Positions 34,958-42,524 are shown, counted from the first letter of the stretch. The stretch: 64,000 nucleotides of DNA from Geodermatophilus obscurus (GCF_900143215.1 NZ_FRDM01000010.1:62001-126000); one strand, 5' to 3'. Translations and numbers: made by a program. Notes: a model not told the origin generated them from the letters alone.

Positions 34958-35005
34958 CCGTGCCCGGCCCCGTCCGGCGGACCCGCCGGACGGGGCCGGG
35001 CACGG
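34958..35005. terminator. Long bidirectional terminator hairpin
   Basis: Arms 34958-34980 and 34983-35005 are perfectly complementary over 23 bases (a few inner pairs must open to form the loop). It lies between the convergent esterase and STAS genes. Confidence 0.85.
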
Positions 35006-35042
35006 TGGCGTGGGGGGCACCGCGGCGCCCGGGGCCGCGCGG

Positions 35043-35366
35043 TCAGCCGGTACCGGCGCCGCGCTCCCGGCCGGTCAGCACGCGGGTGACCGCGGGGGAG
35101 GGGCGCAGCTCCACCGGCCGGCCGGCGAGCTCGGCGGTCTCGACGTGGTCGAGCAGCAGCTCGCGCCCGGGCTCGGACAGCGCGGTGACCGAGCGGGCGT
35201 CGATGCGGTCGATCCGCGCCGGCTCGCGGCCGTAGCGCCGCCAGAACGCTTCGACGGCAGCGGCGTCGACCGCGCCGGCCAGGCAGAGCAACCGCCCGCC
35301 GGTGGTGTTCAGCAGGCGGACGACGCCGCGCCGGGTCGCGGGGTTGTCGGGGGTCTGCGGGCTCAC
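35043..35366 (-). CDS. Small STAS-like protein
   Basis: A 107-residue protein with the alternating strand/helix layout of STAS (anti-anti-sigma-like or MlaB-like) domains: GRLLCLAGAVDAAAVEAFWRRYG, then IDRIDARSVTALSEPGRELLLDHVETAELAGRPVELR. The Ser typical of phosphorylated antagonists is not in its usual DxS-G context, so a switch role is doubtful. Two tandem GTG codons (35369, 35366) can start it; the second is used here. Ribosome site weak. Confidence 0.6.
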   Translation of the reverse strand: MSPQTPDNPATRRGVVRLLNTTGGRLLCLAGAVDAAAVEAFWRRYGREPARIDRIDARSVTALSEPGRELLLDHVETAELAGRPVELRPSPAVTRVLTGRERGAGTG

Positions 35367-35451
35367 CACCCCAGCGTGCGTCGACCCCGGCCGGCCCGGC
35401 ACCGCGCGGCCTCGACCCGGCGCCCGGACGCCGGTCGCGGAGGATGGACGC

Positions 35452-36735
35452 GTGGAGAACCGCGTCGACGTCGCAGACCCCGGGACGGCGGAGCGCTTCG
35501 GCGCCGAGGTCGAGGCGGCCGCTCGCCGGCTGGGCGGGGTGGCCGAGCGGACGCCGCTGCAACGCAGCGCCCGGCTGTCCGGCGCCACCGGCGCCGACGT
35601 CTGGGTCAAGCGGGAGGACCTGCAGGTCGGCCGCTCCTACAAGATCCGCGGCGCCTACAACACGATCAGCCAGCTCGACGCCGCCCGGCAGGCCGCCGGC
35701 GTGGTGTGCGCCAGCGCCGGCAACCACGGGCAGGGCGTCGCCTACGCCTGCCGGGCGCTGGGCGTGCGCGGCTCGGTCGTCGTCCCGGGGACGACGCCGC
35801 GCCAGAAGCGGGACCGCATCGCCGCGCTGGGCGGGGAGACGGTCGACCTGGTCGTCACCGGCGACTCCTACGACGAGGCGGCGGCCGCCGCGCTGACCCT
35901 CGCGCGTGACACGGGGGCGACCCTGGTGCCCGCCTTCGACGCCGTCCCCACCGTGGTCGGGCAGGCGACCGTGGCGCTGGAGCTCCTCGAGCAGCTGCCC
36001 ACGCCGCCGGACGTCGTGGTCCTGCCCGTCGGCGGCGGCGGCCTGCTGGCCGGCTGCGCGACCTGGCTGCGGCTGCACAGCCCCGGCACCCGCGTCGTCG
36101 GGGTCGAGCCGGCCGGGGCGGCGAGCATGGCCGCGGCGCTGGCCGCCGGGACGCCGGTGGAGCTGCCGCAGCTGGACACCTTCGTCGACGGCGCCGCGGT
36201 CCGCCGGGTCGGCGACGTGACCTACCCGCTGGTGCGCGACGCGGGTGCGGAGCTGGTCGCGGTGCCGGAGGGCCAGATCTGCACCGAGATGCTCGACCTC
36301 TACCAGGTGGACGGTGTCATCGCCGAGCCCGCCGGGGCGCTGGCGACCGGCGCGCTGACCGGCGGGCTGGTGCCCGTCGAGCCGGGGCAGACGGTGGTCT
36401 GCCTGCTGTCGGGCGGCAACAACGACGTCAGCCGCTACGGCGAGGTGGTCGAGCGCTCGCTGGTGCACCGCGGCCTCAAGCACTACTTCCTCATCGAGTT
36501 CCCGCAGGAGCCCGGCGCGCTGCGCCGCTTCCTCGACGAGGTGCTCGGCCCGGACGACGACATCGTGCTGTTCGAGTACGTCAAGCGGGACAACCGGGAG
36601 ACCGGGGCGGCGCTCACCGGCATCGAGCTCGGCAGCGCGGCGGACTTCCCGGCGCTGCTGGCGCGGATCGAGGCCAGCCCGCTGCGCATCCAGCACGTCG
36701 CCCCGGGGACGACGGCCTACCGCTTCCTCATCTGA
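35452..36735 (+). CDS. ilvA: Threonine dehydratase (threonine ammonia-lyase)
   Basis: A 427-residue PLP enzyme that turns threonine into 2-oxobutanoate and ammonia, the first step of isoleucine synthesis. The PLP Lys is Lys64 in GRSYKIRGAYN. SAGNHGQGVA and the glycine-rich PVGGGGLLAG phosphate loop are intact. The last 90 residues form an ACT-like regulatory domain (LKHYFLIEFPQEPGALRRFLDEVLG), as in the short biosynthetic form. The GTG at 35452 follows GGAGGA at 7 bases. The stop is 7 bases from the next gene, so the two are cotranscribed. Confidence 0.95.
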   Translation: MENRVDVADPGTAERFGAEVEAAARRLGGVAERTPLQRSARLSGATGADVWVKREDLQVGRSYKIRGAYNTISQLDAARQAAGVVCASAGNHGQGVAYACRALGVRGSVVVPGTTPRQKRDRIAALGGETVDLVVTGDSYDEAAAAALTLARDTGATLVPAFDAVPTVVGQATVALELLEQLPTPPDVVVLPVGGGGLLAGCATWLRLHSPGTRVVGVEPAGAASMAAALAAGTPVELPQLDTFVDGAAVRRVGDVTYPLVRDAGAELVAVPEGQICTEMLDLYQVDGVIAEPAGALATGALTGGLVPVEPGQTVVCLLSGGNNDVSRYGEVVERSLVHRGLKHYFLIEFPQEPGALRRFLDEVLGPDDDIVLFEYVKRDNRETGAALTGIELGSAADFPALLARIEASPLRIQHVAPGTTAYRFLI

Positions 36736-36742
36736 GGTCCCC

Positions 36743-37228
36743 GTGGCGACCGAGGTGACCACCCGCCCGCTCACCGCCGGCGACCGCGAGCTGCTGCGGA
36801 CGGCGACCCTGGCGAACGTGAACCGGTCGGGGGAGCAGCGGTTCACCTCCCGCGACGTCGACGAGCGGCCCGACCTGCGCCACTACACCGTGTTCCGGCC
36901 CGAGCGCGGCGACCTCGGGTTCGTGGCCGGGACCCGGGGCCTGACCGTCGGCGTCGTGTGGGCGCTGTTCCTCGACGGCGACGACCCGGGCTACGGGTTC
37001 GTGGCGGACGGCGTCCCGGAGCTCGGCCTCTCCGTGTGGTCCGGCCACCGCGGGCGGGGCATCGGCGGCGGGCTGCTGCGGCAGGCACTCGACGAGGCCC
37101 GCCGGCGGGGGATCGGGCGGGTGAGCCTCAGCGTCGAGGCCGGGAACCCGTCGGTGCGCCTCTACCGCTCGGTCGGGTTCGCCCCGGTGCCGGGCGCCGC
37201 CGACGGGACGATGGCCGTCGACCTGTGA
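36743..37228 (+). CDS. GNAT-family N-acetyltransferase
   Basis: A 161-residue acetyl-CoA-dependent acetyltransferase. The acetyl-CoA pyrophosphate loop is LSVWSGHRGRGIGGGLLRQALDEA near residues 94-118 (RGRGIGG). SLSVEAGNPSVRLYRSVGF gives the classic motif B. The acceptor is unknown. It is cotranscribed with ilvA (7-bp gap) and convergent with the reverse transcriptase gene, which ends 8 bases beyond its stop. Confidence 0.9.
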   Translation: MATEVTTRPLTAGDRELLRTATLANVNRSGEQRFTSRDVDERPDLRHYTVFRPERGDLGFVAGTRGLTVGVVWALFLDGDDPGYGFVADGVPELGLSVWSGHRGRGIGGGLLRQALDEARRRGIGRVSLSVEAGNPSVRLYRSVGFAPVPGAADGTMAVDL

Positions 37229-37236
37229 GCCGGGGG

Positions 37237-38280
37237 TCAGCTCCAGTCGATGCGCGCGGCCAGGGCGTGCAGCCGCTCGCCGAGCACCGGGTCCAGCGCG
37301 GCGGCCCAGGCCACCCGGCCGAGGACGTGCTCACGGAAGGTCGCCGGATCGTGCCCGCGGGTCTGGGTGGCCCAGCCGTGCCGGGCGCAGTTGTGCAGCA
37401 GCGCGCGCAGCGCGTCGCGCTCCGGTCGGGGCAGCGTGGGCCGGGCGTTGACGACCGCCCCGAGCACCCGCTGCCGGGAGCCTGCCCCGGCGACCCGGGT
37501 CTTGGCCGGGTCGACCCGGAACCCCTCCTCGGCGGCGACCTCGGTGACCAGCGCGGCGAGCCGGTCGCCCCGGATCCGCCGGTCGCCGGAGAAGGTCAGG
37601 TCGTCGACGTACCGGGTGTAGCGGGCGCCGCAGCTCGCGGCGAGGCCGGCCAGCCGGCGGTCGAGGCGGAAGCAGACCAGGTTGGCCAGCGCCGGCGAGG
37701 TCGGGGCACCCTGGGGCAGGTGCGGCGCGGCCAGCCGCCGGTGCCGCTCCCGCGCCTCCACTCCGCCGGGCAGCGGCAGGGCGCGCCACACCGACACCGG
37801 CGCGGTCGTCGTTCCGAGTGCGGTGACCAGGTGGGCGACCGGCTCGGTCAGCCCGGCGGTGCCCTGCAGCAGACCCCAGACCCGCGGGGCGGACACCGAG
37901 GCGAAGAACGCCTCGAGGTCCATGCCGAGGACGAGGGCGCGGCCGGCCTGCGGCGCGGCTGCCGTCCGCACCGACCGGCCCAGCACGCAGCCGTGGGCGG
38001 CGTCGTGCACCGGGATCGGGGCGAGCACGTGCCGCAGCAGCCGCCGCTGGGCCTCCTTGAGCCGCGGCTTGGGCTCGGCGAGCAGCCGCAGCCGGCCGCG
38101 GCGCTCGACCGCGTGCCAGCGGTAGTGGCGCAGCGGTTCGTCGACGGTGCGCTCCAGGACGCGGACGTCAGCGAACCAGGCGAGGTCGGCCTGGTCCAGG
38201 TCCAGCAGCCGGGCCAGCGCGGGGCGCGTGCGAAGCCGAGGGCGACCGCGACCCGGCGGACCATCGTCCGCCGCGACCAC
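37237..38280 (-). CDS. Retron-like reverse transcriptase with altered signature motifs
   Basis: A 347-residue RNA-directed DNA polymerase. RT blocks in order: KPRLKEAQRRLLRHVLAPIP (71-90), motif A in LGMDLEAFFASV (Asp121), LPQGAPTSPALANL (188-201), the catalytic RYVDDLTFSGD (Asp226-227), then GFRVDPAKTRV and RVLGAVVNARP. QGAPTSP and xxDDLTFSG are the style of retron RTs, but the retron marks NAxxH and VTG read AAxPQ (about 107-111) and VLG (272-274). Relatives I recall have a longer N-terminal region. Here the first 20 residues are Gly/Arg-rich, and the neighbouring frame encodes family-like sequence, so the 5' end looks shifted or deleted. There is no maturase or endonuclease domain, so it is not a group II intron. 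Confidence 0.85.
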   Translation of the reverse strand: MVAADDGPPGRGRPRLRTRPALARLLDLDQADLAWFADVRVLERTVDEPLRHYRWHAVERRGRLRLLAEPKPRLKEAQRRLLRHVLAPIPVHDAAHGCVLGRSVRTAAAPQAGRALVLGMDLEAFFASVSAPRVWGLLQGTAGLTEPVAHLVTALGTTTAPVSVWRALPLPGGVEARERHRRLAAPHLPQGAPTSPALANLVCFRLDRRLAGLAASCGARYTRYVDDLTFSGDRRIRGDRLAALVTEVAAEEGFRVDPAKTRVAGAGSRQRVLGAVVNARPTLPRPERDALRALLHNCARHGWATQTRGHDPATFREHVLGRVAWAAALDPVLGERLHALAARIDWS

Positions 38281-38723
38281 GGCCCGGCCAGCAGCGCCGT
38301 GGCGGTGCCCGAGGCCGCGGGGGGGAGGACCGGGTGCCGGCCGTCACCGGCGTGCGCGGCGGAGGAGGCAGCCGCTCCCTGAGGGAGTCGCCAGGTCGTG
38401 CGCGGAGCGCTCCTGGTGGCGGCTGACGCCGTGCCCTGCTCGCTGCGCTGCCCCGGGGTAGCCCCGGGGAGACCGGCTGACGCCGGTCGTCCCGACCTCC
38501 CCGCCGCGCACGGGCGTCACCGTAGCGGCCACGGCCGCATCCGTGCTGCTTCCGGACGGGTGGCGCGGTCGCACGCGCACTCGTCCGTCGGGTGGAGGAG
38601 CAGCCGGGCGAGGAGCCCTCGATCCCCAGGGAGGGCACGGGGCACTGACAGCTCCGTCACAGGTTCCGGGTCGATCATCTCCTCGACGGCTGGACAGTCC
38701 GGCCGCGGATCGAGGAGACAACC
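38281..38723. other. Gene-free stretch upstream of the reverse transcriptase, with stacked hairpins
   Basis: These 443 bases lie between divergent genes (RT to the left, secreted protein to the right). They hold a run of compact inverted repeats: two CCCCGGGG blocks near 38451-38469, GACCGGC-TGAC-GCCGGTC (38471-38488) and GCGGCC-AC-GGCCGC (38525-38538). A further CTCCC-TGA-GGGAG lies near 38376. On the minus strand a frame near 38264-38345 reads ATALLAGPWSRRTMVRRVAV, which looks like displaced RT N-terminus. It is the only place where a retron-type ncRNA could sit. Confidence 0.45.
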
Positions 38724-39278
38724 GTGCGCAAGAAGTTGGTCGTCGCCGCCGCAGCCGGCGCTCTCACGCTCACCGGGTTGGCCGTGGCCGTCCCCGCTGT
38801 CGCCCAGACCGAGGACGCGGACAGCACGTCGACGTCCGTCGTGGACCGGATCAAGGACGCGCTCTCCGGCCTGGTCGACGACGGGTCGATCAGCCAGGAG
38901 CAGGCCGACGAAGTGGCCACCACGCTGGGCGACTCCGGCCTCGGCGGCCACTGGGGTCACGGCGGCTGGCACGGTCTGGAGGCCGCCGCCGAGGCGCTGG
39001 GCATGACCGAGGACGAGCTGCGCACCGCGCTGGAGGCCGAGGGGGCCACCCTCGCGAAGGTCGCCGAGGAGAAGGGCGTCGCAGTGGACACCCTCGTCGA
39101 CGCCCTGGTCACCGCCCAGCGCGAGGGCATCGCCAAGGCCGTCGAGAGCGGGATGCCCCAGGACGTGGCCAACAAGCGGCTGGCCGACGTGGAGCAGCGG
39201 GTGACCGAGTGGGTCAACTCGACGCACGAGGACCGCCCGTGGGGCCACGGTGGCTGGTGGGGCCACCACAACGACTGA
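38724..39278 (+). CDS. Secreted His/Gly-rich protein, DUF2680-like repeats
   Basis: A 184-residue exported protein. A signal peptide covers residues 1-29 (RKKLVVAAAAGALTLTGLAVAVPAVAQT, cleavage near AVAQ). The mature part has a short helix pair (VVDRIKDALSGLVDDGSISQEQADEVATTL) and a YckD/DUF2680-like block (AAEALGMTEDELRTALEAEGATLAKVAEEKG). His-Gly-Trp stretches flank it (GHWGHGGWHG near 76 and WGHGGWWGHHND at the C-terminus). These His clusters could bind metal. The GTG at 38724 follows GAGGAG. Function unknown. Confidence 0.75.
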   Translation: MRKKLVVAAAAGALTLTGLAVAVPAVAQTEDADSTSTSVVDRIKDALSGLVDDGSISQEQADEVATTLGDSGLGGHWGHGGWHGLEAAAEALGMTEDELRTALEAEGATLAKVAEEKGVAVDTLVDALVTAQREGIAKAVESGMPQDVANKRLADVEQRVTEWVNSTHEDRPWGHGGWWGHHND

Positions 39279-39291
39279 CCCCTCGCGCAGC

Positions 39292-39324
39292 AGCGGCGCC
39301 GTCCCCGCCGGGGGCGGCGCCGCT
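39292..39324 (+). terminator. Terminator after the secreted protein gene
   Basis: AGCGGCGCC (39292-39300) pairs with GGCGCCGCT (39316-39324), with an inner CCCC/GGGG extension. It starts 13 bases after the stop. Confidence 0.7.
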
Positions 39325-39370
39325 CCGCTGTTCCCGGGAGCCGGCGGGGCTGGACGGCGGCGCCGGACGG

Positions 39371-39389
39371 AGGTTAGCCTCGCCTTACC
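39371..39389. promoter_or_regulatory. DtxR/IdeR-type iron box upstream of 39416
   Basis: AGGTTAGCCTCGCCTTACC matches 13 of 16 core bases of the actinobacterial iron box (GGTTAGSCTAACCTAA) and lies 27-45 bases before the ATG at 39416, in the promoter position. On the opposite strand it reads TAAGGCGAGGCTAACC, nearly the same as the second box at 40235-40253. Confidence 0.55.
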
Positions 39390-39415
39390 CGTCGGACGGC
39401 GGGCGGGACGAGGCG

Positions 39416-39856
39416 ATGGAGGTCCGGGTGGGGTTGCGACTGCCGGTCGGGGACGTGACCGTGCTGCTGGGGCCGGCACCAGCCCGTCGCCGGGTGATGG
39501 CCGCGCTGGACGACGACAGCGGGCGGTGCGCCTCCGGCCACTCCGCCGTCCGGGTGCACCGCCTCGCGGCCGCCGCGGACGACGACGTGCACCGGCGCAT
39601 CGAGGCGATCGAGGCCGTGCGCGAGCAGGGGGCCACGATCGTGCTCATCGACCGGCTCACCGAGGGGCTGGCCGCACCCGACCGTCGCGCCGTCCTCGCA
39701 GCACTGCGCCCGGTGGCCTCCGGTGGCCGCGCCGTCCTGGTGGACGACGACGACCCGGTCGCGGCGCTGGCCGTGGCCGACGGCGCGCTGCGCGCCGACC
39801 CGGCCGGCGGGCTGACGGCCGAGTCGGTGGGGGACCTGGACTCCCTGGCCTCGTAG
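39416..39856 (+). CDS. Degenerate ABC-ATPase-like protein
   Basis: A 146-residue protein. The C-terminal part has the layout of an ABC ATPase from Walker B to the end: ATIVLIDRLTEGLAAPDRRAVLAALRPVASGGRAVLVDDDDPVAALAVADGALRAD. Compare the normal LLDEP-TxGLD-P motif and switch His. The Walker A glycine loop is replaced by LLGPAPARRRV, the signature LSGGQ is missing, and the catalytic Glu is not in place, so ATP hydrolysis is unlikely. An iron box precedes it. It could be a regulatory or decaying relative of an iron-siderophore transporter subunit. Confidence 0.6.
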   Translation: MEVRVGLRLPVGDVTVLLGPAPARRRVMAALDDDSGRCASGHSAVRVHRLAAAADDDVHRRIEAIEAVREQGATIVLIDRLTEGLAAPDRRAVLAALRPVASGGRAVLVDDDDPVAALAVADGALRADPAGGLTAESVGDLDSLAS

Positions 39857-39858
39857 GC

Positions 39859-39900
39859 GAAGGACCCGCTGCCGGCAGGGCTCGCAGCGGAGCCGTTCCC
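39859..39900. repeat. Short relative of the palindromic intergenic repeat, copy C
   Basis: GAAGGACCCGCTGCC-N-CAGGGCTCGCAGCGG starts 2 bases after the stop of the preceding gene and follows the order AAGGACCC...CTGCC...CTCGCA-GC-GG of copies A and B. It is shorter and more diverged. Confidence 0.4.
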
Positions 39901-39905
39901 TCAGG

Positions 39906-40196
39906 TCACCTGGCTTCGTAGGTGAGGCAGTCGGCGGCGTCGGTGCCCGGCCCGACGCGCACACCGGCGGCGTGGCACTCGAGCTTGTCGTTGTGCACGC
40001 AGTCGGAGCGGTGGCAGGCGCCGACCATCCCGTTGCGGTCCAGACCGGCGCGGAAGCTGATCTCCACGAAGGTGCCGCAGTGGGCGTGGTCGCCCCCCAC
40101 CGTGATCGCGCCCGCGTGACAGTTGTGCTCGGCGTTGTACGAGCAGCTGCTGACGGCGCAGTCCTGAACCCGGGGCATGTCCTGGAGAGAGGTCAT
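39906..40196 (-). CDS. DUF1540 tandem cysteine-motif protein
   Basis: A 96-residue protein made of two DUF1540 units. Unit 1 is CAVSSCSYNAEHNC (C-x4-C-x7-C) with a fourth Cys in HAHCGTF. Unit 2 is CHRSDCVHNDKLEC, again C-x4-C-x7-C, with a last Cys in ADCLTY. The eight Cys and several His suggest metal binding (zinc or iron), but the role of the family is unknown. The ATG is at 40196. An iron box sits 39-57 bases upstream of it, which suggests iron-dependent control. Confidence 0.85.
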   Translation of the reverse strand: MTSLQDMPRVQDCAVSSCSYNAEHNCHAGAITVGGDHAHCGTFVEISFRAGLDRNGMVGACHRSDCVHNDKLECHAAGVRVGPGTDAADCLTYEAR

Positions 40197-40234
40197 GCCC
40201 CAGGTTGGCACGGCCCCGGCGACCCCGCCAGCAA

Positions 40235-40253
40235 GCTGAGGCTCGCCTAACGC
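40235..40253. promoter_or_regulatory. DtxR/IdeR-type iron box upstream of the DUF1540 gene
   Basis: On the minus strand GCGTTAGGCGAGCCTCAGC contains the dyad TTAGGC-GA-GCCTcA and matches about 12 of 16 core bases of the iron box. It lies 39-57 bases before the ATG at 40196. Its core AGGCGAGSCT is shared with the box at 39371-39389. Confidence 0.5.
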
Positions 40254-40379
40254 GCAGGTCAGCGAGCTGTGGACGGAACGCGAACGGGCGCACCCCACAG
40301 CGATCCCACAGCCGTCCCACCGCTGTCTCCGAGCCGTTGCGGTGACCATGGGGAGTACAGACGGAGGAGGTGACCGCAC

Positions 40380-40982
40380 GTGGTGGTGCAGACCGGCCCG
40401 GCCCCCACCGGAGCCGACCGGGCCTCCAGGGGTGCGACACCGCACGGCGTCCTGGTGGTCGTCGGCGGGCTCCCCGGGAGCGGCAAGACGACGCTGCTGC
40501 GCCGGCTGCTGGCCGAGCGGTCGCCGGGGGTCGTCGGCCTGGACTCCGAGGACGTCGCCGCGCGGGTGCAGGCGGCGGGCGCGCGCCTCCCGTACCGCCT
40601 GGTCCGGCCGCTGGTGCACGCCTGGCACCGGATCCGGGTGCTCCGCGTCGTCTCCGGGCCCGCGCCGGTCGTCGTCCTCACCGACCCCTGGACCCGCCTG
40701 TGGTGGCGGGCCGCCGTCCTGCGCGCCGCGCAGCGTGCCGGACGCTCGGTGCGGCTGGTGCTGCTGAACGCGTCCCAGGAACTCGCCGAGAGCGGGCAGA
40801 CCGCACGCGGGCGGGCCGTCCCGGCACGGTCGATGCGCCGGCACGCCATCCGCTGGAGCTCCCTGCTGCAGACCGTCACGGAGCCGGCCGGGGGAGCCGG
40901 GACGGACCCGGTGACCGTCGTGGACCGGCCGGGGGCCGACCGGCTCACCCTCGCCGACGTCCTCGGCGAGCCGGCGGCCTGA
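40380..40982 (+). CDS. P-loop kinase-like protein (AAA_33 type)
   Basis: A 200-residue NTP-binding protein. The Walker A motif is [19 protein letters not shown] near residue 26. [15 protein letters not shown] follows, where small-molecule kinases such as zeta toxins, gluconate kinase and polynucleotide kinases place their substrate Asp. [17 protein letters not shown] is the Walker B region. The target is not known. Three GTG codons in a row can start it, and GAGGAGGTGACC upstream is a strong ribosome site. It is convergent with the next gene, and their ends overlap by 38 bases. Confidence 0.75.
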   Translation: MVVQTGPAPTGADRASRGATPHGVLVVVGGLPGSGKTTLLRRLLAERSPGVVGLDSEDVAARVQAAGARLPYRLVRPLVHAWHRIRVLRVVSGPAPVVVLTDPWTRLWWRAAVLRAAQRAGRSVRLVLLNASQELAESGQTARGRAVPARSMRRHAIRWSSLLQTVTEPAGGAGTDPVTVVDRPGADRLTLADVLGEPAA

Positions 40983-42027
40983 GGCCGTCCCGGCCCGGCG
41001 GGCGGTGAGCGGCGTCCAGCCAGCCGACGACGAGGACGTGCGGCAGCGTCAGCGCGGCCAGCAGCGGCAGGTCGGTGGCCACGAAGGCACGCCACCCACC
41101 GGCGGCCGACCACAGCAGCCACAACACGCCGAGGACGGCGGCCGTCGGCAGCGCGGCCCGGACCGCGAAGCGGCGCAGCGGCCGGCCGATCCGGCCGGCG
41201 GCCAGGTCGTCAGTGCTGCCCGGGTCCTCGGCGACCACGCGGGCCACGTGCCGCACGGAGTGCCAGCAGCCGAAGTAGACGCCAAAGGCTGCCAGCGGCG
41301 GGACGACGAGCACCAGGACGACGAGACCGGCCAGTTCGGCCGCCTCCAGCCGGTGCCGCCGCCGCACCAGCTGCGCCGTCAGGAGCGCCGCGGCCGGCAG
41401 CACGACCGCGAGCACCGCCGTCCGCACGCCCGGCGGGAGCGTTCCGTCGGTGCCGGGGACGACGGCCGCGACGACCGCCGCCGTCCCGGCCGTCCCGCGG
41501 GCCAGGGGCACGAGCAGCACGACGGCGCCCACGACGAGCGCCGCGGCCGCCCGGCGCCGCACCGGGCGGCCGGCGCGCAGGTCGGCGAAGGAGGTCTCCC
41601 CGCTGCCGAAGTGCCAGGCGGAGACGGCGGCGAACACCAGCAGGGCGGGGCCCGGCCACGCGCGGAAGGCCAGCCAGGCCCCGGCGGCCAGCGCGGCGTA
41701 ACCGGCGGCGAAGCCGGCCACCCGGGACAGCGGCCAGCGCAGCCGCGTGGCGGGCACCAGGTGGTCGACCGCACCGTGCGGCAGGCCGAGCAGCAGGCCC
41801 GCGACCAGCACGACCCACGCGGCGTCGCCCCATCCACCGGGGACGGCCAGCTCGACCAGGACGACGGCGGCCACGGCCGCGCCCGAGACCGCCGTCGCGG
41901 CCCGGGCCGGTGCCTCGAAGGGCGCCGTGGAGTGCCCTCCGGGGGCGGGGGGCGCAGCCGGCTCCTGCCCGGGACGCCGATCGCCGCCGCTGCGCAGCGC
42001 GCGAGCGCGCGCGTCCGAGGGCGTCAC
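40945..42027 (-). CDS. blh: Brp/Blh-family beta-carotene 15,15'-dioxygenase
   Basis: A 360-residue integral membrane enzyme that cleaves beta-carotene into two retinals, the chromophore of rhodopsins. All family marks are present: [11 protein letters not shown] (near 84), [27 protein letters not shown] and [16 protein letters not shown]; the His residues bind the iron. About 8-10 helices. The GTG start at 42027 follows GGGAGGAATCGA, a strong ribosome site. No rhodopsin or carotenoid gene is in the window, so the partner must be elsewhere. The tail overlaps the convergent P-loop gene. Confidence 0.88.
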   Translation of the reverse strand: MTPSDARARALRSGGDRRPGQEPAAPPAPGGHSTAPFEAPARAATAVSGAAVAAVVLVELAVPGGWGDAAWVVLVAGLLLGLPHGAVDHLVPATRLRWPLSRVAGFAAGYAALAAGAWLAFRAWPGPALLVFAAVSAWHFGSGETSFADLRAGRPVRRRAAAALVVGAVVLLVPLARGTAGTAAVVAAVVPGTDGTLPPGVRTAVLAVVLPAAALLTAQLVRRRHRLEAAELAGLVVLVLVVPPLAAFGVYFGCWHSVRHVARVVAEDPGSTDDLAAGRIGRPLRRFAVRAALPTAAVLGVLWLLWSAAGGWRAFVATDLPLLAALTLPHVLVVGWLDAAHRPPGRDGLRPPARRGRRRG

Positions 42028-42137
42028 TCGATTCCTCCCGGGAGCCGGTGGGATCCGGAACGGCCGGTACCCGCCGAACAGGCGAGCCCACCTCGACGAG
42101 CCGGGTGCTGCCGGAACGTGCTGGGTAGGGCGCGGCC

Positions 42138-42524
42138 GTGGAGGAACTGCTGGTGGAGGTGGTCGGTGTCCTCGTCCCCATCGTGGAGGCGTGCGGCGCC
42201 GTGGTGATCGTCGTCGGGGCGCTGTGGGCCTTCGCCCGCTTCGTGGTCGTCGGCCTGCGCGAGCGCGACGCCGGCGCGTTCGTGCCGGTCCGGCTCACCC
42301 TGGGCCGCTTCCTGGCGCTGGGCCTGGAGTTCCAGCTGGCCAGCGACGTGCTGCGGACGGCGGTGGCACCCAGCTTCCGCGAGCTCGGCCAGCTCGCCGC
42401 GGTGGCGGCGATCCGGACGGCGCTGAACTACTTCCTCGCCAAGGAGATCGCCGAGGAGCGCCGCCAGCTCGCCGAGGAACGGGCCGACGAGGGCACCGGG
42501 TCGCGGCAGGCGCGTGCCACGTGA
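42138..42524 (+). CDS. DUF1622 membrane protein
   Basis: A 128-residue protein of the DUF1622 family. Two to three membrane helices (VEVVGVLVPIVEACGAVVIVVGALWAFARFVVVGL, then LTLGRFLALGLEFQLASDVLRTAVAP) end in a charged cytoplasmic helix (AIRTALNYFLAKEIAEERRQLAEERADEG). LEFQLASDVL is the family core. The function is unknown. Its stop overlaps the start of the next gene (GTGA). Confidence 0.85.
   Translation: MEELLVEVVGVLVPIVEACGAVVIVVGALWAFARFVVVGLRERDAGAFVPVRLTLGRFLALGLEFQLASDVLRTAVAPSFRELGQLAAVAAIRTALNYFLAKEIAEERRQLAEERADEGTGSRQARAT

Noticed and set aside
37237-38280. Group II intron
   Set aside because: No maturase or HNH domain after the RT, and no intron domain V-like hairpin or exon junction seen; the ends abut normal genes.
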